Shown here: positions 46,217-57,662 of the stretch, piece by piece | Layout: each line of letters begins with the position of its first letter | Numbering within the stretch: the first letter of the stretch is position 1 | Source: Pseudoalteromonas sp. N1230-9 | GTDB taxonomy: Bacteria; Pseudomonadota; Gammaproteobacteria; Enterobacterales; Alteromonadaceae | Length of the DNA stretch: 64,000 nucleotides | NCBI RefSeq assembly: GCF_032716425.1 | Contig: NZ_CP090419.1 | Coordinates: 1,676,001 to 1,740,000, forward strand | Direction: 5' to 3' | Notes under the pieces: generated by a model | Told to the model about the DNA's origin: nothing | Database searches by the model: none | The model's input: the letters and a program-made list of their open reading frames with translations, nothing else | Program-made: the position numbers and the translations under genes

Positions 46217-48913
46217 ATGACTGATCTCGCCAATGAAATTCTGCCAGTCAATATTGAAGATGAATTAAAAAATTCCTACCTTGATTATGCGATGAGTGTA
46301 ATCGTAGGACGTGCATTGCCAGACGTACGTGACGGCTTAAAGCCAGTTCACCGCCGTGTTCTATTCGCAATGAACGAACTCAATAATGATTGGAATAAAC
46401 CTTACAAGAAATCAGCACGTGTTGTTGGTGACGTAATCGGTAAGTACCACCCACATGGCGACAGCGCGGTATATGACACCATCGTTCGTATGGCGCAGCC
46501 TTTCTCATTACGCTATATGCTAGTTGACGGCCAAGGTAACTTTGGTTCTGTTGACGGTGACTCTGCGGCAGCAATGCGTTATACGGAAGTCCGTATGGCG
46601 AAAATGTCACATGAATTATTAGCTGACTTAGAAAAAGAAACGGTTGATTACGTACCTAACTACGACGGTACTGAGCAAATTCCTGACGTATTACCTACAA
46701 AAGTACCTAACTTATTAGTGAACGGTTCTTCAGGTATCGCGGTTGGTATGGCAACAAACATTCCGCCTCATAACTTAACAGAAGTTATCAATGGTTGTTT
46801 AGCGCTTATTCAAAACCCTGATATGTCAATTGCTGACCTTATTGAATATATCCCAGGTCCGGATTTCCCGACTGCGGCGATTATCAATGGTAAAAAAGGC
46901 ATTGAGCAAGCGTACTTAACCGGTCGTGGTAAAGTATATATCCGTGCTCGTGCTGAAATCGAAGTTGACGAAAAAACCGGTCGTGAAACAATCATCGTTC
47001 ACGAAATCCCTTATCAAGTTAACAAAGCGCGTCTTATCGAAAAGATCGCTGAGCTTGTTAAAGATAAGAAGATTGAAGGTATTAGCGCACTACGTGATGA
47101 ATCAGATAAAGACGGTATGCGTATCGTTATCGAAATTAAACGTGGTGATGTTGGTGAAGTAATCTTAAACAACCTTTATGCACAAACTCAGTTACAAACT
47201 GTGTTCGGTATGAATATGGTTGCACTAGATAACAACCAACCTAAGTGTTTCAACCTTAAAGAAATGCTTGAAGCGTTTATCGTACACCGCCGTGAAGTTG
47301 TTACACGTCGTACCGTATTCGATTTACGTAAAGCCCGTGACCGTGCTCACACGCTTGAAGGTTTAGCGATTGCCCTTGCGAATATCGACCCAATTATCGA
47401 ACTTATTCGTAAGTCACCAACACCAGCAGAAGCAAAAGCTGCTTTAACAGCACGTTCTTGGGAACTAGGCACTGTTAAAGCAATGCTTGAAAAAGCTGGT
47501 GAAGATAACGTAGCACGTCCTGATTGGTTAGCGGCTGATTTAGGTATCCGTGACGGTCAATACTATTTATCTGAGCAACAAGCACAAGCAATTCTAGACT
47601 TACGTTTACACAAGCTAACGGGTCTTGAGCATGAGAAGATCTTAGACGAGTACCAAACACTCCTTGATCTAATTGCCGAGCTTTTACACATTCTTTCAAG
47701 CCCAGAGCGTCTAATGGAAGTTATCCGCGATGAGCTAGTAGAAATTAAAGAGCAATATGGTGACGAACGTCGTACTGAAATCAGTGCAGCAGCTCACGAT
47801 ATTAGCCTTGAAGACCTAATTAATGAAGAAGACGTGGTAGTAACGCTTTCTCACGAAGGTTATGTTAAGTATCAACCATTATCTGATTACGAAGCACAGC
47901 GTCGTGGTGGTAAAGGTAAGTCAGCAACGAAGATGAAAGATGAAGACTTCATTGAACGTCTATTGGTTGCTAACACACACGATACAATCCTGTGTTTCTC
48001 AACGGCAGGTCGCTTGTATTGGCTTAAAGTATATCAGTTGCCACTTGCAAGCCGTGCAGCGCGTGGTAAGCCAATTGTTAACTTATTACCACTTGAAGCT
48101 GATGAACGTATTACTGCTATCTTACCGGTACGTGAGTACGAAGAAGATAAATACATCTTCATGGCGACTGCATTTGGTACAGTTAAGAAAACACCACTTA
48201 CAGCATACAGCCGTCAACGTGCGAGTGGTATCATCGCTGTGAACCTAAATGAAGGCGATAGCCTAATTGGTGTTGATATCACTGATGGCACGAATGAAAT
48301 CATGCTATTCACTGATGCGGGTAAAGTTGTTCGCTTTAAAGAAGCGGAAGAATCAGCTGTCGTTGATGAAAACGGTAACCCAGTTCTAGACGAAAACGGT
48401 AACCCAGAAATCCGCTTCAAAGGTGTACGTCCAATGGGTCGTACAGCAACAGGTGTTCGTGGTATCAAGATGGCAGACGATCAACGTGTTGTGTCGTTAA
48501 TCGTACCTAAATCAGATGGTGCAATCCTCACTGTGACAGAAAACGGTTATGGTAAGCGTACTGCACTAGAAGATTACCCATCTAAGAGCCGTGCAACACA
48601 AGGTGTTGTGTCAATCAAAGTAAGCGAGCGTAATGGCGCTGTGGTTGGTGCAGTACAAGTTGACGACAACGACGAAATCATGATTATCTCGAATCGCGGA
48701 ACCTTAGTACGTACCCGTGTAAACGAGGTTTCTACGGTTGGTCGTAATACTCAGGGCGTTATTTTGATACGAACTATTGACGAAGAGCAAGTAGTTGGTT
48801 TACAACGTATCGAAGAAATCGAAGTTGATGAGCTTGAAGCCATCGAAGGCGAGGCCGTTGAAGTAGTCGATACAAATCCTGAAGAAACGGGTGATAACCC
48901 ACCTTCAGAATAA
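46217..48913 (+). CDS. gyrA: DNA gyrase subunit A
   Basis: An 898-residue subunit that cuts and rejoins DNA in gyrase. The N-terminal domain is very close to E. coli, with the catalytic tyrosine region [10 protein letters not shown] and a wild-type quinolone region [17 protein letters not shown] (Ser83 and Asp87 kept). The GyrA box reads QRRGGKG near residue 560. The C-terminal beta-pinwheel has an insertion of about 20 residues near residue 715-730 with two DENGNP copies. The acidic tail ([20 protein letters not shown]) is long. A strong terminator follows. Confidence 0.97.
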   Translation: MTDLANEILPVNIEDELKNSYLDYAMSVIVGRALPDVRDGLKPVHRRVLFAMNELNNDWNKPYKKSARVVGDVIGKYHPHGDSAVYDTIVRMAQPFSLRYMLVDGQGNFGSVDGDSAAAMRYTEVRMAKMSHELLADLEKETVDYVPNYDGTEQIPDVLPTKVPNLLVNGSSGIAVGMATNIPPHNLTEVINGCLALIQNPDMSIADLIEYIPGPDFPTAAIINGKKGIEQAYLTGRGKVYIRARAEIEVDEKTGRETIIVHEIPYQVNKARLIEKIAELVKDKKIEGISALRDESDKDGMRIVIEIKRGDVGEVILNNLYAQTQLQTVFGMNMVALDNNQPKCFNLKEMLEAFIVHRREVVTRRTVFDLRKARDRAHTLEGLAIALANIDPIIELIRKSPTPAEAKAALTARSWELGTVKAMLEKAGEDNVARPDWLAADLGIRDGQYYLSEQQAQAILDLRLHKLTGLEHEKILDEYQTLLDLIAELLHILSSPERLMEVIRDELVEIKEQYGDERRTEISAAAHDISLEDLINEEDVVVTLSHEGYVKYQPLSDYEAQRRGGKGKSATKMKDEDFIERLLVANTHDTILCFSTAGRLYWLKVYQLPLASRAARGKPIVNLLPLEADERITAILPVREYEEDKYIFMATAFGTVKKTPLTAYSRQRASGIIAVNLNEGDSLIGVDITDGTNEIMLFTDAGKVVRFKEAEESAVVDENGNPVLDENGNPEIRFKGVRPMGRTATGVRGIKMADDQRVVSLIVPKSDGAILTVTENGYGKRTALEDYPSKSRATQGVVSIKVSERNGAVVGAVQVDDNDEIMIISNRGTLVRTRVNEVSTVGRNTQGVILIRTIDEEQVVGLQRIEEIEVDELEAIEGEAVEVVDTNPEETGDNPPSE

Positions 48914-48922
48914 CATTGATTT

Positions 48923-48949
48923 AAAAAGCGGCTTCGGCCGCTTTTTTTA
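48923..48949 (+). terminator. Terminator after gyrA
   Basis: AAAAAGCGGC, TTCG-type loop, GCCGCTTTTTTT, starting 10 bases after the stop. Confidence 0.94.
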
Positions 48950-48982
48950 TTAGCACTATAATTACTGGAATGAGGCAAAGTA

Positions 48983-50071
48983 ATGACTAAATATAATTTT
49001 TGTGCAGGACCGGCAATGCTGCCGCCGGCAGTTATGCAAAAAGCACAAAAAGAATTTATAGATTGGCAAGGTTTAGGTGTATCAGTGATGGAAATCAGCC
49101 ATCGCAGTAGTGATTTCATAGAGCTCACTGCTAAATGTGAAGCTAGCCTGCGTCGTTTAATGAATATTAGCGATGAATTTGAAGTGTTATTTATGCACGG
49201 CGGTGGCCGTGGTCAATTCAGCGCAGTTCCGCTTAATCTTCACCTTAATGATAAAACCGCTGTTTATTGTGAAAACGGTGTATGGTCGAAAGGTGCGACT
49301 TCAGAAGCGGCAAAATTCACTGCCGTTGAAAGCATCAATGTGCGTGATGATGAGCAGCAAAATGGCCAGTTCTCTATTAAACCAGCGAGCAGCTGGGAAT
49401 TACCTGCGGATGCGTCTTACATTCACTATTGTCCAAATGAAACCGTAGATGGTATTGAAATTTTTGATGTGCCTTCACATCCGTCAGCTCCCATTGTGGC
49501 TGACATGTCTTCGACTATTTTATCGCGTGAAATTGATGTGAATCAGTTTGATCTTATTTACGCTGGTGCACAAAAGAATATCGGTCCGTCTGGCTTATCG
49601 ATTGTTATTATCCGCAAAACGTTACTTGAGCGTGAGGGCCTTGCAAAGCCAGGTATTCTTGATTACGCCTTAGAAGCAAAACAAGGCAGCATGTATAACA
49701 CACCACCTACATTTGCGTGGTACTTAGCGGCTGAAGTTTTTGAGTGGCTCGAAGCAAATGGCGGCGTTAAAGCCATGGAAGAGCAAAATATCGCAAAAGC
49801 AGAGCTACTTTACAGTTTTATTGATAACTCTGATTTTTATAATAATAAAGTTGCTAAGCATTGCCGTTCTCGTATGAACGTACCGTTTTGGTTAAACGAT
49901 GAATCGCTTAATGACAAGTTTATCAGTGAGTCAAAAGAAGCTGGTTTATTAGCTCTTGAAGGCCACCGTATTGTCGGTGGTATGCGTGCAAGTATCTATA
50001 ACGCGATGCCGTTAGAAGGTGTTCAAGCTTTGGTTAATTTTATGGATAAATTCGCCAAGGAGAACAGCTAA
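48983..50071 (+). CDS. serC: Phosphoserine aminotransferase
   Basis: A 362-residue PLP enzyme of serine synthesis that also acts in pyridoxal phosphate synthesis. [18 protein letters not shown] is the typical start, [15 protein letters not shown] binds PLP phosphate, and the PLP lysine is in [12 protein letters not shown]. It is two bases from aroA, the conserved serC-aroA pair of gammaproteobacteria, so both are made from one transcript after the gyrA terminator. Confidence 0.97.
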   Translation: MTKYNFCAGPAMLPPAVMQKAQKEFIDWQGLGVSVMEISHRSSDFIELTAKCEASLRRLMNISDEFEVLFMHGGGRGQFSAVPLNLHLNDKTAVYCENGVWSKGATSEAAKFTAVESINVRDDEQQNGQFSIKPASSWELPADASYIHYCPNETVDGIEIFDVPSHPSAPIVADMSSTILSREIDVNQFDLIYAGAQKNIGPSGLSIVIIRKTLLEREGLAKPGILDYALEAKQGSMYNTPPTFAWYLAAEVFEWLEANGGVKAMEEQNIAKAELLYSFIDNSDFYNNKVAKHCRSRMNVPFWLNDESLNDKFISESKEAGLLALEGHRIVGGMRASIYNAMPLEGVQALVNFMDKFAKENS

Positions 50072-50073
50072 TT

Positions 50074-51354
50074 ATGGAACAGCTTCGTCTTGAACCGATT
50101 ACAAAGGTAAATGGCAGTGTGACACTGCCTGGCTCAAAAAGTTTATCAAACCGTATTTTACTGTTAGCAGCGCTGGCAGAGGGCACCACAGTTGTAGAAA
50201 ACCTACTTGATAGTGATGACATTCGTCATATGTTAGGTGCACTAAAACTTTTAGGCGTTAATGTATCGCTTAATGAAGATAAAACAGTGGCAACTGTCGA
50301 AGGTGTTGCCGGTAAATTTAAAACACCTAGCGAGCCGCTATTTTTAGGCAATGCCGGTACTGCTTATCGTCCACTTACAGCTGTTTTAGCTGCTGTTGAA
50401 GGCGAATACCAACTGGTGGGTGAGCCTCGTATGGAAGAGCGCCCAATCGGCCATTTGGTGGATGCGCTACAAGCACTTGGCGGTGATGTTGAATACCTAA
50501 AAAGTAAAGATTATCCGCCTCTGGCCATTAAAGGCGGCAAAATCAACGGTGGTAAAGTTGAGATTGATGGCAGCATTTCAAGTCAATTTTTAACTGCATT
50601 ATTAATGGCAGCCCCGCTATTTAATGGCGACACAGAAATCACTATTAAAGGCACCTTGGTATCAAAACCTTATATCGATATCACCCTTGATGTGATGAAG
50701 CGTTTTGGCGTTATTGTGAGCCATGACAATTACGAAACGTTTTACGTTAAAGGCTGTCAACAGTATCAAGCACTTGAACGTATAATGGTTGAAGGGGATG
50801 CATCTAGTGCTTCTTACTTCGTTGCGGCTGCTGCAATAGCGGGCGGCGAAATTGAGATCAATGGGGTAGGTGCTGCATCTGTTCAAGGCGATATTGGTTT
50901 TGCCAAAGTCATGGAACAAGTTGGCGCTAAAATTGATTGGTACGATGAAAAACTGGTGGTTCGTAAGGGAGAGCTGAACGCTGTAGATATTGATGCCAAT
51001 GCAATTCCTGATGCGGCAATGACGCTGGCAACTGTTGCGCTTTTTGCAAAAGGTAAAACGGCCATTCGCAATATCTATAACTGGCGTGTAAAAGAAACAG
51101 ATCGCTTGTATGCCATGGCCACAGAGCTTCGAAAAGTAGGTGCTGAGGTTGTTGAAGGGGAAGATTTCATCGAAATTACACCACCTAAAACATTTAACGA
51201 TGTAGCGATTGATACTTACAACGACCACCGTATTGCCATGTGCTTTGCGATGGTGGCAGTTGGTGGTAAGCCAATAACCATTAACGATCCTAAGTGTACA
51301 TACAAAACTTTTCCAACGTTTTTCAAAGTACTAGAGTCTGTCTCAAGTCAATAA
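50074..51354 (+). CDS. aroA: 3-phosphoshikimate 1-carboxyvinyltransferase (EPSP synthase)
   Basis: A 426-residue shikimate-pathway enzyme, one residue off E. coli Aro[20 protein letters not shown] binds shikimate-3-phosphate, [13 protein letters not shown] is the PEP/inhibitor-site loop of the class I type, and DVMKRFG and [13 protein letters not shown] are conserved. It is cotranscribed with serC; cmk follows after 104 bases. Confidence 0.97.
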   Translation: MEQLRLEPITKVNGSVTLPGSKSLSNRILLLAALAEGTTVVENLLDSDDIRHMLGALKLLGVNVSLNEDKTVATVEGVAGKFKTPSEPLFLGNAGTAYRPLTAVLAAVEGEYQLVGEPRMEERPIGHLVDALQALGGDVEYLKSKDYPPLAIKGGKINGGKVEIDGSISSQFLTALLMAAPLFNGDTEITIKGTLVSKPYIDITLDVMKRFGVIVSHDNYETFYVKGCQQYQALERIMVEGDASSASYFVAAAAIAGGEIEINGVGAASVQGDIGFAKVMEQVGAKIDWYDEKLVVRKGELNAVDIDANAIPDAAMTLATVALFAKGKTAIRNIYNWRVKETDRLYAMATELRKVGAEVVEGEDFIEITPPKTFNDVAIDTYNDHRIAMCFAMVAVGGKPITINDPKCTYKTFPTFFKVLESVSSQ

Positions 51355-51458
51355 AACAGAAGAAAATATAAAAAGTTACACTCTAAATGCGGATCTATTA
51401 TCAGAACTGACGTATAATATCGCGGTTTTATTTTGGTGTGCATTGCAGGAGGTTATAA

Positions 51459-52172
51459 ATGCAGGCGTTATCAATGCCCGTTATCACCATAGATGGCCCA
51501 AGTGGTTCAGGTAAAGGAACTGTTTGCCGCTTGTTAGCCGAGAAATTAGGTTGGGATGTATTAGACAGCGGCGCGATTTATCGTGTGTTGTCACTTGCGG
51601 CACTCCATCATCAAATTGAATTAGACAATGAAGAAGGTCTTGTTCCTCTTGCTGCAAATTTAGATGTGCAATTTTTGGTTGATAGCCAAGCACACACATC
51701 GAAAATTATTTTGGAAGGCGAGGATGTCACAACCACAATTAGAAACGAAGAAGTAGGGGCTGCTGCCTCAAAAGTAGCAGCACTGCCGCGAGTTAGAGAA
51801 GCATTGTTACGCCGCCAGCGAGCATTTAGAACTGAAAATGGTTTAATTGCTGATGGTCGTGATATGGGAACGGTCGTGTTCCCTGATGCTCCACTAAAGA
51901 TATATTTGACAGCTTCTGCTGAGGAGCGTGCGCGTCGACGTTTTGCAGAGTTGAACGAACGTGGTCTAGATGTTACACTAAGTGGTCTACTTGAGGATAT
52001 AAAGGCGCGTGATCATCGCGATATGAATCGTGAAGTTGCGCCGCTTGTACCTGCAGATGACGCGATTGAAATCGACACAAGTGATTTTAATGCAATGCAA
52101 GTGTTTGATAAAGTTGTAACTTTGTTAGATGAAGCAGTACTTGCAGGTAAGCTTCCTAAAGCTAAAAAGTAA
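51459..52172 (+). CDS. cmk: Cytidylate kinase
   Basis: A 237-residue kinase phosphorylating CMP and dCMP. The P-loop is GPSGSGKGT near residue 10; [22 protein letters not shown] and [13 protein letters not shown] are the CMP-binding and lid motifs. A near-perfect ribosome binding site (AGGAGGT, 51448-51454) precedes the ATG. The order aroA-cmk-rpsA-ihfB is the E. coli order. A TATAAT at 51413-51418 may be a -10 element, without a clear -35. Confidence 0.95.
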   Translation: MQALSMPVITIDGPSGSGKGTVCRLLAEKLGWDVLDSGAIYRVLSLAALHHQIELDNEEGLVPLAANLDVQFLVDSQAHTSKIILEGEDVTTTIRNEEVGAAASKVAALPRVREALLRRQRAFRTENGLIADGRDMGTVVFPDAPLKIYLTASAEERARRRFAELNERGLDVTLSGLLEDIKARDHRDMNREVAPLVPADDAIEIDTSDFNAMQVFDKVVTLLDEAVLAGKLPKAKK

Positions 52173-52265
52173 ATTTTTTAAGGTGCCGGCAGGAGGCCAG
52201 TGCTATTTTAACAACCCCATGCAGCATGGTTGCTAATTGGTTATTTAATTATTTAGAGACGTATA
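52173..52265 (+). promoter_or_regulatory. rpsA leader, possible S1 autoregulation element
   Basis: The 93-base leader has no Shine-Dalgarno near the rpsA ATG (TTAGAGACGTATA). It can fold a hairpin at about 52211-52232 (CAACC-CCATG paired with CATGG-TTG) and carries an AGGAGG far upstream at about 52190 that is not positioned for initiation. E. coli rpsA initiates without a strong SD using structured hairpins and is autoregulated by S1; the similar layout suggests the same here. Confidence 0.5.
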
Positions 52266-53933
52266 ATGTCAGAAAATTTTGCGCAGTTATTTGAAGAAAG
52301 CCTAAAGGGTTTTGAAGCAGAGCAAGGCTCTATCGTTAAAGGTACAGTTATCTCAATCGAGAACAACATCGTACTTGTTGATGCTGGTCTTAAATCTGAG
52401 AGTGCAATCCCTGCTGAGCAATTCAAAAATGCTGCTGGTGAACTAGAAGTTGCTGTTGGCGACGAAGTAGATGTTGCACTAGATGCAATCGAAGACGGTT
52501 TCGGTGAAACTATCCTTTCTCGTGAGAAAGCGAAGCGTCACGAAGCGTGGATCCGTCTTGAGAAAGCGTGTGAAGAGCAAGAAACTGTTACTGGTGTTAT
52601 CAACGGTAAAGTTAAAGGCGGTTTCACTGTTGAAGTTGATTCAATCCGTGCTTTCCTACCTGGTTCACTTGTTGATGTTCGTCCAGTACGTGACACAACT
52701 CACCTTGAAGGTAAAGAGCTTGAGTTCAAAGTAATCAAGCTTGACCAAAAACGTAACAACGTAGTTGTTTCTCGCCGTGCAGTTATCGAATCAGAAAACT
52801 CACAAGAGCGTGAAGAACTTCTTGCTAACCTTGTTGAAGGTCAAGAAGTTAAAGGTATCGTTAAGAACCTTACTGACTACGGTGCGTTCGTTGACCTTGG
52901 TGGTGTTGACGGTCTACTACACATCACAGACATGGCGTGGAAGCGTGTTAAGCACCCTTCAGAAATCGTTAATGTTGGCGACGAAATCGCAGTTAAAGTT
53001 CTTAAATTCGACAAAGAGAAAACTCGTGTATCTCTAGGCCTTAAACAGCTTGGCGAAGATCCATGGGCAGCTATCGCTGGTCGTTACCCAGAAGGTTCTA
53101 AGCTTTCTGGTCGTGTAACTAACCTTACTGACTACGGTTGTTTCGTTGAAATCGAAGAAGGCGTAGAAGGTCTAGTACACGTTTCTGAAATGGATTGGAC
53201 TAACAAGAACATCCACCCTTCAAAAGTTGTTTCACTAGGTGACACTGTTGAAGTTATGGTTCTTGAAATCGACGAAGAGCGTCGTCGTATTTCTCTTGGT
53301 CTTAAGCAATGTATTGCTAACCCATGGCAAGAATTTGCTCGTCTACAAAACAAAGGCGACCAAGTTACTGGTAAGATCAAATCAATCACTGACTTCGGTA
53401 TCTTCATCGGTCTTGAAGGCGGTATTGACGGTCTTGTTCACCTTTCAGACATTTCTTGGAACACGCCAGGCGAAGAAGCTGTACGTGAATTCAAGAAAGG
53501 CGACGAAATCACTGCTATCGTACTGCAAGTTGACCCAGAGCGTGAGCGTATCTCTCTAGGCGTTAAGCAAATCGAAGCTGACCCTTTCAATAACTACCTG
53601 GACGCAAACAAAAAAGGTGCTATTGTTAAAGGTAAAGTGACTGAAGTTGATGCGAAAGGCGCAACTGTTGAGCTAATCGAAGGCGTTGAAGGTTACATCC
53701 GTGTAGCTGATATCGCTCAAGAGCGTGTTGAAGATGCTACAACTGTAGTTTCTGAAGGCGACGAAATCGAAGCGAAATACGTTGGTGTTGATCGTAAGAA
53801 CCGCACTTTAAGCTTATCAGTTAAAGCTCTTTTCGAAGCAGAAGAGAAAGAAGTACTAGAGAAGCTTAAGAAAGAAGAGCCTGCGTTCGAAAACGCAATG
53901 GCTGCAGCATTCAAAAATGCTCAAAAAGACTAA
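52266..53933 (+). CDS. rpsA: 30S ribosomal protein S1
   Basis: A 555-residue protein (E. coli 557) made of six S1 domains. The first two bind the ribosome; domains 3-6, with repeats of the form G-x-V-x-x-L-T-D-Y-G-x-F-V-x-L/I, bind mRNA ([60 protein letters not shown]). It unfolds mRNA for initiation on the 30S subunit. A strong codon-usage bias is apparent by eye, as expected for a highly expressed gene. Confidence 0.97.
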   Translation: MSENFAQLFEESLKGFEAEQGSIVKGTVISIENNIVLVDAGLKSESAIPAEQFKNAAGELEVAVGDEVDVALDAIEDGFGETILSREKAKRHEAWIRLEKACEEQETVTGVINGKVKGGFTVEVDSIRAFLPGSLVDVRPVRDTTHLEGKELEFKVIKLDQKRNNVVVSRRAVIESENSQEREELLANLVEGQEVKGIVKNLTDYGAFVDLGGVDGLLHITDMAWKRVKHPSEIVNVGDEIAVKVLKFDKEKTRVSLGLKQLGEDPWAAIAGRYPEGSKLSGRVTNLTDYGCFVEIEEGVEGLVHVSEMDWTNKNIHPSKVVSLGDTVEVMVLEIDEERRRISLGLKQCIANPWQEFARLQNKGDQVTGKIKSITDFGIFIGLEGGIDGLVHLSDISWNTPGEEAVREFKKGDEITAIVLQVDPERERISLGVKQIEADPFNNYLDANKKGAIVKGKVTEVDAKGATVELIEGVEGYIRVADIAQERVEDATTVVSEGDEIEAKYVGVDRKNRTLSLSVKALFEAEEKEVLEKLKKEEPAFENAMAAAFKNAQKD

Positions 53934-53949
53934 TCTATAGTCTTTAATT

Positions 53950-53980
53950 GGAAGGGCAGTTTTGCCCTTCCTTTATCTCT
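53950..53980 (+). terminator. Terminator after rpsA
   Basis: GGAAGGGC (53950-53957) pairs with GCCCTTCC (53964-53971) and is followed by a T-rich tract (TTTATCTCTTTTT). The interrupted T-run suggests some read-through into ihfB. Confidence 0.75.
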
Positions 53981-53995
53981 TTTTAAGGAAACGTT

Positions 53996-54283
53996 ATGAC
54001 TAAGTCAGAATTGATAGAACAACTAGCTGAACAACACGCACACATCCCAGTGAAAGATGTTGAAAATGCCGTTAAAGAAATTCTTGAACAAATGGCCGGT
54101 TCATTATCTAGCTCAGATCGTATTGAGATCCGTGGCTTTGGAAGTTTCTCATTGCATTATCGTTCTCCACGCACAGGTCGTAATCCAAAGACTGGCGAAA
54201 CAGTTGAGTTAGACGGTAAGCACGTACCACATTTTAAACCAGGTAAAGAATTACGTGATCGCGTAAATGAGAGTATTGCCTAG
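53996..54283 (+). CDS. ihfB: Integration host factor subunit beta
   Basis: A 95-residue DNA-bending protein of the HU/IHF family. [26 protein letters not shown] and the DNA-intercalating arm [13 protein letters not shown] identify the beta subunit; its position after rpsA is the E. coli one. IHF shapes DNA in transcription, recombination and replication. TTTTTAAGGAAACGTT precedes the ATG and gives a good ribosome binding site. Confidence 0.96.
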   Translation: MTKSELIEQLAEQHAHIPVKDVENAVKEILEQMAGSLSSSDRIEIRGFGSFSLHYRSPRTGRNPKTGETVELDGKHVPHFKPGKELRDRVNESIA

Positions 54284-54303
54284 TTTTATACAGGAGTAGT
54301 TAC

Positions 54304-54585
54304 TTGTTTAGGGTATTAAAAATTGTATTAATAGCGCTGTGTTTATTTATTGCGTTTGTACTTGGTTCACAAAATCCACAATTGGTGCAAATCAATTATT
54401 TAATTGCCAGTAATACGTTGCCCTTAGCTGTTGTAATAAGTATCTGCTTTGTTTTAGGTGTCGCCATTGGTTGTTTTATAAGCTTTACACTGTTTTCGCA
54501 GTTAAAGTGGCAAAATTATCGCTTAAAGAAAAAGTTAGCGCCTGAAAAAAACAATAAAAAGCTTGTTGCTAATAAAGACACCTAA
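54304..54585 (+). CDS. lapA: Lipopolysaccharide assembly protein A
   Basis: A 93-residue inner-membrane protein with two helices (about residues 3-22 and 40-63) and a basic cytoplasmic tail; GSQNPQLVQINYLIA is typical of the LapA/YciS family. It starts with TTG at 54304, with CAGGAG upstream. LapA works with LapB in controlling LpxC turnover and lipopolysaccharide assembly. It is two bases from lapB. Confidence 0.92.
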   Translation: MFRVLKIVLIALCLFIAFVLGSQNPQLVQINYLIASNTLPLAVVISICFVLGVAIGCFISFTLFSQLKWQNYRLKKKLAPEKNNKKLVANKDT

Positions 54586-54587
54586 CC

Positions 54588-55724
54588 ATGATTGAGCTTC
54601 TGTTTTTACTTTTACCCGTTGCAGCCGGTTACGGTTGGATAATGGGTAAAAACAGTGCTAAAAACCAAGCTCATCAGCTTAATAGACAAATCACCTCTGA
54701 ATATTCTAAAGGCCTTAAATTTCTCTTAGACAGAGAAGAAGATCAAGGCTTAGAACACCTTATTAATCTACTTGAAGTCGCTGCTGATTCAGTTGAACAC
54801 TACTCAACACTTGCAACCATGTTCCGCCGCCGTGGCGAGCTCGACCGCGCAATTAAAATTCATGAGCTGTTATTAAAACACCCAAGCCTTGATGAGCAAC
54901 AAGCTGCTACTAGTCGCCTTGAGCTAGCAGAAGATTATATTATGGCAGGCTTATTGGATGGCGCAGAAGAGCATTTAGTTTGGCTTGTAAAGGCAGGAAA
55001 CAAAGAAGCGTTAGAGCCAATTATTAATCTTTATTCACAAACCCGTGAATGGGAAAAAGGCATTAATATGTACGAGGCACACAGTGATTTGTTCACTAAA
55101 CCTCAACATATAAAAGCCATTGCCAACTTTTACTGTGAAGCGGCCTTACAAGATAATGATACGCAAATTATGCGTAAAGCAATTAGCTTAAACCACAAAG
55201 CTATTCGCCCATTGTATGAGCTTGGCCACAGTGCATTTATTAAAGAAGACTACGTAAAAGCAATCTACTATTGGCGTGAGCTAATTTGCCAATTTACCTT
55301 TTTTGCCCCTGTATTTGTTGAACAGCTAGCTATAAGTTACGAAAAGCTTAATTTAACTCATCAATTCCATGAGCTACTCAACGAGTTGCTCGATAAGGGT
55401 GGGGTCCTTATAAAAATAAAACACTGCCAAGCTTTACTAGAACAAGGTCATATTGATCAAGCAATAAAATTTTTAACGGATAGTTTAAAGCGTCATCCGA
55501 CTATTCGTGGCTTTAGCTTTTTATTACAGCTACTTGCCAAACAAAACAACGATATTAAAGATGTGCTAGACCAAATTGATAAGCTAGTAACATCTTATAT
55601 TGCAACCAAACCTGATTTTCAGTGCCAACACTGTGGCTTTACTAGTCATACCATTTATTGGGTATGTCCATCTTGTAAGCACTGGGAAACAATTGTTCCA
55701 AGCCGTGGCATAGACGGTTTTTAA
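54588..55724 (+). CDS. lapB: Lipopolysaccharide assembly protein B
   Basis: A 378-residue protein with an N-terminal membrane anchor ([17 protein letters not shown]), a series of TPR helices (about 65-330) and a C-terminal rubredoxin-type zinc site (CQHCGF and CPSCKHW). LapB (YciM) presents LpxC to the FtsH protease, limiting lipid A synthesis. The lapA-lapB-pyrF order is as in E. coli. It links functionally with msbA-lpxK-kdsB elsewhere in the window. Confidence 0.95.
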   Translation: MIELLFLLLPVAAGYGWIMGKNSAKNQAHQLNRQITSEYSKGLKFLLDREEDQGLEHLINLLEVAADSVEHYSTLATMFRRRGELDRAIKIHELLLKHPSLDEQQAATSRLELAEDYIMAGLLDGAEEHLVWLVKAGNKEALEPIINLYSQTREWEKGINMYEAHSDLFTKPQHIKAIANFYCEAALQDNDTQIMRKAISLNHKAIRPLYELGHSAFIKEDYVKAIYYWRELICQFTFFAPVFVEQLAISYEKLNLTHQFHELLNELLDKGGVLIKIKHCQALLEQGHIDQAIKFLTDSLKRHPTIRGFSFLLQLLAKQNNDIKDVLDQIDKLVTSYIATKPDFQCQHCGFTSHTIYWVCPSCKHWETIVPSRGIDGF

Positions 55725-55756
55725 TTCATATTAGTCCATTAGTTTTTAGGAAAGTT

Positions 55757-56461
55757 ATGTCTGTCGAAGATTCAAAAAAAGTATTAATTGCCCTTGATTA
55801 TGATGATCAACAAACAGCTCTTGCGTTTGTAAAGCAATTATCGCCTGATACGTGTCGTCTTAAAGTAGGCAAAGAAATGTTCACGTATTTTGGTCCTAGC
55901 TTTGTTAAGGAACTAATCGACTTAGGTTTTGATGTATTTTTAGACCTAAAATTTCACGATATTCCAAACACAGTGGCTAAAGCTGTAACAGCAGCTGCAA
56001 AAATGGGTGTATGGATGGTTAACGTGCATGCCTCTGGCGGCGTTGAAATGATGACCAAAGCAAAACAAGCTTTAGAGCAGTTTGGTGATGATGCTCCATT
56101 ACTGATTGCAGTAACTGTACTAACCAGTATGGATGCTGCAGAACTTAGTCGTTTAGGTGTAGATAAAACACCAGAAGAGCAAGTGATTTATCTAGCAAAC
56201 CTTGCCAAAGAGTCAGGCCTTGATGGGGTAGTGTGCTCAGCACAAGAAGCGAAAAAGCTAAAAGCAGAACTCGGTGCAGACTTTAAACTGGTTACGCCTG
56301 GTATTCGCCCAGCAGGCAGCGATGCAGGAGACCAAAAACGCATCATGACACCAAAACAAGCCGTAGAAGATGGCAGCGACTATTTAGTTGTAGGCCGCCC
56401 AATCACCCAATCGGCAGACCCAGTTGCAACACTAAAAGAAATTAACGACTCACTAAAATAA
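55757..56461 (+). CDS. pyrF: Orotidine 5'-phosphate decarboxylase
   Basis: A 234-residue TIM-barrel enzyme making UMP from OMP. The catalytic Lys/Asp motif is [26 protein letters not shown] and [17 protein letters not shown] bind substrate phosphate. It is 32 bases after lapB and ends at a strong hairpin, beyond which the accessory segment begins. Confidence 0.96.
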   Translation: MSVEDSKKVLIALDYDDQQTALAFVKQLSPDTCRLKVGKEMFTYFGPSFVKELIDLGFDVFLDLKFHDIPNTVAKAVTAAAKMGVWMVNVHASGGVEMMTKAKQALEQFGDDAPLLIAVTVLTSMDAAELSRLGVDKTPEEQVIYLANLAKESGLDGVVCSAQEAKKLKAELGADFKLVTPGIRPAGSDAGDQKRIMTPKQAVEDGSDYLVVGRPITQSADPVATLKEINDSLK

Positions 56462-56489
56462 TAACCTTCTTTATTTTAAAATAGTCTCT

Positions 56490-56541
56490 AAAGAGCATTG
56501 TATGCGTGATTTATATCGCGCTATATACAGTGCTCTTTTTG
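56490..56541 (+). terminator. Terminator after pyrF
   Basis: AAAGAGCATTGTAT (56490-56503) pairs with ATACAGTGCTCTTT (56525-56538, one G-T pair); the loop contains a second small GCG/CGC stem, and a T-run follows. It lies 28 bases past the pyrF stop. Confidence 0.85.
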
Positions 56542-56741
56542 TTTGTTGCAATTTCTGAAAAAATTATCTAGGTCATCTACAAACGAGAATTAGACGGGCG
56601 AATAAACTCGTTTATGGACATAAATGAGTTTGGACGAATGCGTGCTTTGTGTCCATAGGAGACTTGGTCATAAGCAAGACCTGAGGCACAAACTTTTATA
56701 GACCCCATCAAAAATAACAACAATAGTTCAATTATGATAAA
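56542..56741. other. Non-coding 3' flank of the DUF2971 gene
   Basis: No gene is visible. AAACTCGTTTA (56604-56614) and TAAATGAGTTT (56621-56631) form a hairpin with a six-base loop, and TATGGACA (56613-56620) is repeated inverted as TGTCCATA (56650-56657). The structures are mutually exclusive. No terminator with a clear T-tract for the minus-strand gene was found. Confidence 0.5.
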
Positions 56742-57662
56742 TTACCGATATGAAGACTCTGATTTTTCAATAAAACCATAATCTAAAACGTGTTTGAAAT
56801 TTCGACTAATAAATGCTTTAAAATCGTTTGTATCTGTTAGTAAAGAGCACTTTGAGCCTAAAACAATGCCCTTTAAGCTTCGGGCGGGGAAAGTATGCTC
56901 ATAGTAAGAAACAATATTCCCGTTAATACATTTAAATTTACTATCTTTGGCGTTGTTAGAGTTATAGATCAGTCTAACTTCTTCTTCTTCACTGAAACTA
57001 TGATGTTTAAAGAGTAGAGGTGAAGAAAAATAATCTTTACTAGCATTAATCGAATCTAAACTATTGTTACTCTGACTAACAATCATATGACGGATCAATC
57101 GTTGAACTAATTTTTTACTATAGCTTTCTTGCTCAGCTTTATCATACATTACATCTCTAATTTCAACTGGAAAACCTAAGTCTCTATTCATTGATGATTC
57201 TATCTCACTTCTATCAAAAGCTAGAACAATTCCTTTACCATCATCACCATATGCTCTCCACTGACTAAGCTTATCTCTTTGTTGTGAGAAACAGCAGATA
57301 TGCGGGAGTAAAGCTGTTGAAATAAAATTTAAAGAAGATGATATTAGTTCACCTATACTTCCTTTACAAAGATCTTGTAAGGTATCAATAAATTCAGGGT
57401 TACTCTCCATATCAGGTATCTTACGCAAGTGAGATGTTACAGGGTTTGACTTCTGGTACTTTTCCATAAATTCAATTATATCAAGCGGACTAAGCGTTAA
57501 TTTATCTAAAGCAGATTTAAGAAGTGTGTCATGAAGCTTCCCCTCAAGACTATCATTAACACCATTTATACTTGTAACCCATAGCGATTGAGTTTCAATT
57601 ATGCCAAGAAAACCTTGGACTGAAGTATAATGATATATCAAGCCATCTTTATCTATATTCAT
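56742..57662 (-). CDS. DUF2971 family protein
   Basis: A 306-residue soluble protein. The N-terminal GLIYHYTSVQGFLGII, LWVTSINGVNDSLEG, central ICCFSQQRDKLSQWRAYGDDGKGIVLAFD and later FSEEEEVRLIY are the landmarks of DUF2971, a family of unknown activity found scattered on accessory DNA. The conserved His-Tyr-Thr-Ser start and QWR-x-YG motif recall mono-ADP-ribosyltransferase-like folds, but this is only a resemblance. The gene is AT-rich compared with its flanks, has a weak ribosome binding site, and lies 189 bases downstream of the PIN gene on the same strand. Probably acquired; function unknown. Confidence 0.8.
   Translation of the reverse strand: MNIDKDGLIYHYTSVQGFLGIIETQSLWVTSINGVNDSLEGKLHDTLLKSALDKLTLSPLDIIEFMEKYQKSNPVTSHLRKIPDMESNPEFIDTLQDLCKGSIGELISSSLNFISTALLPHICCFSQQRDKLSQWRAYGDDGKGIVLAFDRSEIESSMNRDLGFPVEIRDVMYDKAEQESYSKKLVQRLIRHMIVSQSNNSLDSINASKDYFSSPLLFKHHSFSEEEEVRLIYNSNNAKDSKFKCINGNIVSYYEHTFPARSLKGIVLGSKCSLLTDTNDFKAFISRNFKHVLDYGFIEKSESSYR

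Noticed and set aside
46217..48913. Quinolone-resistance substitution in gyrA
   Set aside because: Ser83 and Asp87 are both the sensitive wild-type residues.
50662..51228. 188-codon open frame antisense to aroA
   Set aside because: It lies wholly opposite a strongly conserved enzyme gene, and its translation has the cysteine- and phenylalanine-rich composition of a shadow frame.
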